Source: a virus. From it: 64,000 bases of DNA. The stretch covers positions 1 to 64,000 of IMG/VR virus record IMGVR_UViG_3300007541_000018; one strand, 5' to 3'. Below the pieces are notes generated by a model that saw only the letters and a list, made by a program, of their open reading frames with translations, was not told the DNA's origin and searched no databases. How positions within the stretch are numbered: position 1 is the first letter of the stretch; each line of letters begins with the position of its first letter. The translations under genes were made by a program, and so were the position numbers. Shown here in pieces: positions 62,272-64,000 of this stretch.

Positions 62272-62551
62272 TTGGAACTCTTACAAATCTACCTGCTTGC
62301 ATATCTTGGAAAGGATCCCATATGTTGTTAGTATGCATGAATACCCACCAAGCATAAGGAGTATCCGTAAACACATAACTAACAAGATCAGGTCTTCCTT
62401 CATGCTGTAGTGGAAGCTGTCCTATTCTAAGTTTAACTTCATCTACAAGGACTAAAGAATCATCAAATGCTGTTCCAACATTGGTAGTAACATCGACTCC
62501 TTTATGCTTGATAGTTGTAACTCCTGTAGTATACCTGCTGCGTGCATTCAT
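62264..62551 (-). CDS. gp53: Baseplate wedge protein (T4 gp53/LysM-like)
   Basis: 95 residues (T4 gp53 is 196). EGRPDLVSYVFTDTPYAWWV and NNIWDPFQDMQAGRFVRVPN match the RPDLISY...YWW...N.I.DPF...G..I.IP pattern of gp53-type wedge proteins and related LysM-like tail proteins. In T4 it joins neighbouring wedges to complete the baseplate. It overlaps both neighbours by 4-8 bases, consistent with coupled translation. Only the LysM-like core is present. Confidence 0.82.
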   Translation of the reverse strand: MNARSRYTTGVTTIKHKGVDVTTNVGTAFDDSLVLVDEVKLRIGQLPLQHEGRPDLVSYVFTDTPYAWWVFMHTNNIWDPFQDMQAGRFVRVPNE

Positions 62552-63435
62552 TTTTTATTCTCCGACCGTGGATTACCCATTCTTACGCTGTTTGTTGATA
62601 TAAAGGATATGCTGGAATCCCATCCAGCCTCAAAGTCCGCAGAGCCTCCCTCTCGTCCAACAGGATTAAAGGAACCTTGCCCTTTAGGTGTTATTCTAAC
62701 CTCTTTTAATTCCATAGTTACTTTTATAACATTTGGAAGAAGGGTTTTGGCATCGTAACCAGCATCCCCATCAAAATCTATAGAATACCCATCACAGATA
62801 CATGGAACATTTCCAATACCTATACCATGGTTTAACCTCACTATAGGGGGTCCATAATGAGGCTGCTTTTGGTGGGTTAAGGTGCTAGATCTAATCATAC
62901 ATAAATAGTTCACTACGGTTTTAACAGCATCTTTTCTTGGAGTCTCCGCAGTGGGAGGTATGGCTCCTCCTTCTAAAACTTTTTTTATTAGTTCTAGAAT
63001 CTCCTGCTGGCTCAGGTAAGAAGAGTATCTTCTATCAAAATACTCAACAAGAGCCCCTACATCTTTTCCATTTCCAGGACTACCTCCTGTAAATCTTGTT
63101 CCGCTTCCTAAGTATGTGAAATATGATGCCTTAGCTTTAGCTTTAGATGCGAGTCTACCAAAGAAAGAGTCAGAAGGTTCTATGTAGCTATGCTCTAATA
63201 TATGAGGTAAGGTCATATTAAACTGAACTCTAAAAGATCTAGATTCAGTTCCCATGTACACAAAGACACTGCTATTTCTCCCTATAGGGGACTGTGTTGA
63301 GTATCTAGTTTTACCTCGTTCGCTAACCTTTATATTCTCCCAAAACTTCATAGACTGTTGGAAAGGAGTTCCGTCGTTACCGTAATACTTCCAAATCAAA
63401 AACGAATTCCTTTCTAGTTGCTGATCTATTTTCAT
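62548..63435 (-). CDS. Baseplate tail-tube initiator-like protein (gp48/gp54-like)
   Basis: 295 residues. HYGPPIVRLNHGIGIG, VPCICDGYSIDFDGDAGYDA and the ending VIKVTMELKEVR fit the tube-like domain of proteins that cap the baseplate and nucleate tube polymerisation (T4 gp48/gp54, or gpU-like in P2 systems). The first 90 residues (KFWENIKVSERGKTRYSTQS; ESRSFRVQFNMTLP) continue the beta-sandwich. The gene lies between the tape measure and the gp53-like gene, the usual place. Naming it gp48 or gp54 specifically is not possible from sequence reading. Confidence 0.7.
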   Translation of the reverse strand: MKIDQQLERNSFLIWKYYGNDGTPFQQSMKFWENIKVSERGKTRYSTQSPIGRNSSVFVYMGTESRSFRVQFNMTLPHILEHSYIEPSDSFFGRLASKAKAKASYFTYLGSGTRFTGGSPGNGKDVGALVEYFDRRYSSYLSQQEILELIKKVLEGGAIPPTAETPRKDAVKTVVNYLCMIRSSTLTHQKQPHYGPPIVRLNHGIGIGNVPCICDGYSIDFDGDAGYDAKTLLPNVIKVTMELKEVRITPKGQGSFNPVGREGGSADFEAGWDSSISFISTNSVRMGNPRSENKK

Positions 63436-64000
63436 CGTCCTCTCCCCCTTCCTCTACGAAGCTGTTCTTCCGCACTTAAATTTCCAAGTCTTCGTCCATT
63501 AGCAGCATTAATGTCATTGCCTTCTCTCATGTAAGTTACTAGCTCCGCAACACTCCCAATAAGCCTTTCATCTACATTATACCTGAAGGCATTTTCTAAT
63601 CTAATCCTATTGTAGGCATTTGTAGCCTCTAATTCTGAAGCTCTTCTTTCTGCATCAGCAGCGGCTGCTCTGTCATTAGCAGTCCTAGTATTATCTTCAA
63701 CTCCCCTCAAAGAGTCCCACATCATAGATAAACTATTAGATAGTTCTTCAGTCCACGCGGATTGATAAGGTTGATCTAAAGTAAGCAAACCAAAGTCTTG
63801 TAAAAGCTCTACCGTCTTATCAATCATTTTTGCAATCAAAAATCCAACACCCATGAACACTACACCCATAAATGTCAGTGTTTTCTCTACGCCAGTAAAC
63901 AACAACTTAGTAACAGGTTCAAATACAGCTATCATATTCTTAAATCCAGCGATCATATTTGTTAGTCCTTCTTGCATCCTCATCTGCCGCTCTGCTTTAT
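63432..64000 (-). CDS. Tape measure protein, C-terminal part (partial, N-terminus off window)
   Basis: The frame stays open beyond the right edge, so only the last 189 residues or so are visible. They include two hydrophobic stretches (FEPVTKLLFTGVEK; TFMGVVFMGVGFLIAKMI), a helical coiled-coil-like section (DRAAAADAERRASELEATNA) and a basic GRGRGR end. This composition and the position just upstream of the tube-initiator gene suggest the tail length tape measure, which is ejected and can line the inner membrane. The ATG often read as the start (63983) is an internal methionine. It overlaps the next gene by ATGA. Confidence 0.65.
   Translation of the reverse strand, partial: KAERQMRMQEGLTNMIAGFKNMIAVFEPVTKLLFTGVEKTLTFMGVVFMGVGFLIAKMIDKTVELLQDFGLLTLDQPYQSAWTEELSNSLSMMWDSLRGVEDNTRTANDRAAAADAERRASELEATNAYNRIRLENAFRYNVDERLIGSVAELVTYMREGNDINAANGRRLGNLSAEEQLRRGRGRGR

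Overview
The window is a contiguous piece of a tailed, contractile-tail (myovirus) phage genome that is a distant relative of T4. The evidence is a nearly complete T4-type virion set recognisable from the translations: gp23 capsid, gp22 scaffold, gp21 protease, gp13/gp14/gp15 neck and tail-completion proteins, gp18 sheath, gp19 tube, gp25/gp6/gp7/gp53 baseplate wedge, gp27/gp5-type hub, and a gp55-type late sigma factor. No gene identifies the host. The many carbohydrate-binding and Calx-beta modules suggest an aquatic bacterium with a polysaccharide-rich surface, but that is inference. No tRNA, CRISPR, insertion sequence or integrase was seen. Almost everything is read from the minus strand (right to left), with ATGA, TGATG and TAATG overlaps between successive genes. 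No gap exceeds 100 bases.

Layout, in transcription order (right to left): tape-measure C-terminus (partial), tail-tube initiator-like protein, gp53-like, gp27-like hub, gp5/VgrG-like spike, a LamG-domain structural protein, gp25, gp6, a gp7/gpI-like 1450-residue wedge protein (49.9-64 kb); three paralogous structural proteins (45.3-50 kb); two fibre/baseplate proteins sharing an N-terminal module (39.5-45.3 kb); a 1333-residue protein with an extremely cysteine-rich N-terminus and a PAAR-like protein (35.1-39.5 kb); the prohead genes (core-like proteins, gp21 with an unusual tail, gp22, gp23, 30.5-35.1 kb) ending at a strong terminator; neck genes (28.1-30.4 kb); a 4392-residue giant fibre protein and a second 1533-residue fibre protein (10.3-28.1 kb); a small gene, sheath and tube (7.3-10.3 kb) ending at a terminator; an unrecognised 722-residue protein.

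The left 5 kb is replication and regulation: a Holliday-junction-resolvase-like nuclease and the late sigma factor on the plus strand, two small minus-strand genes (one a thioredoxin-like fold without cysteines), then a minus-strand replication operon holding a family-A DNA polymerase split over three genes (UDG-like plus exonuclease; exonuclease end plus thumb; polymerase core), thyX, and the start of a metallophosphoesterase.

The most notable points are the three-piece polymerase with one break inside the exonuclease fold; the short gp55-type sigma lacking the T4 clamp-binding tail; a terminator hairpin buried in the sigma coding sequence; the giant Calx-beta/LamG/beta-helix fibre; the 63-cysteine N-terminus; the prohead protease fused to a lysine-rich, EF-hand-like tail; and TATAAATA-like octamers in four of the five widest gaps of the structural block. 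Portal and terminase genes are not in the window.
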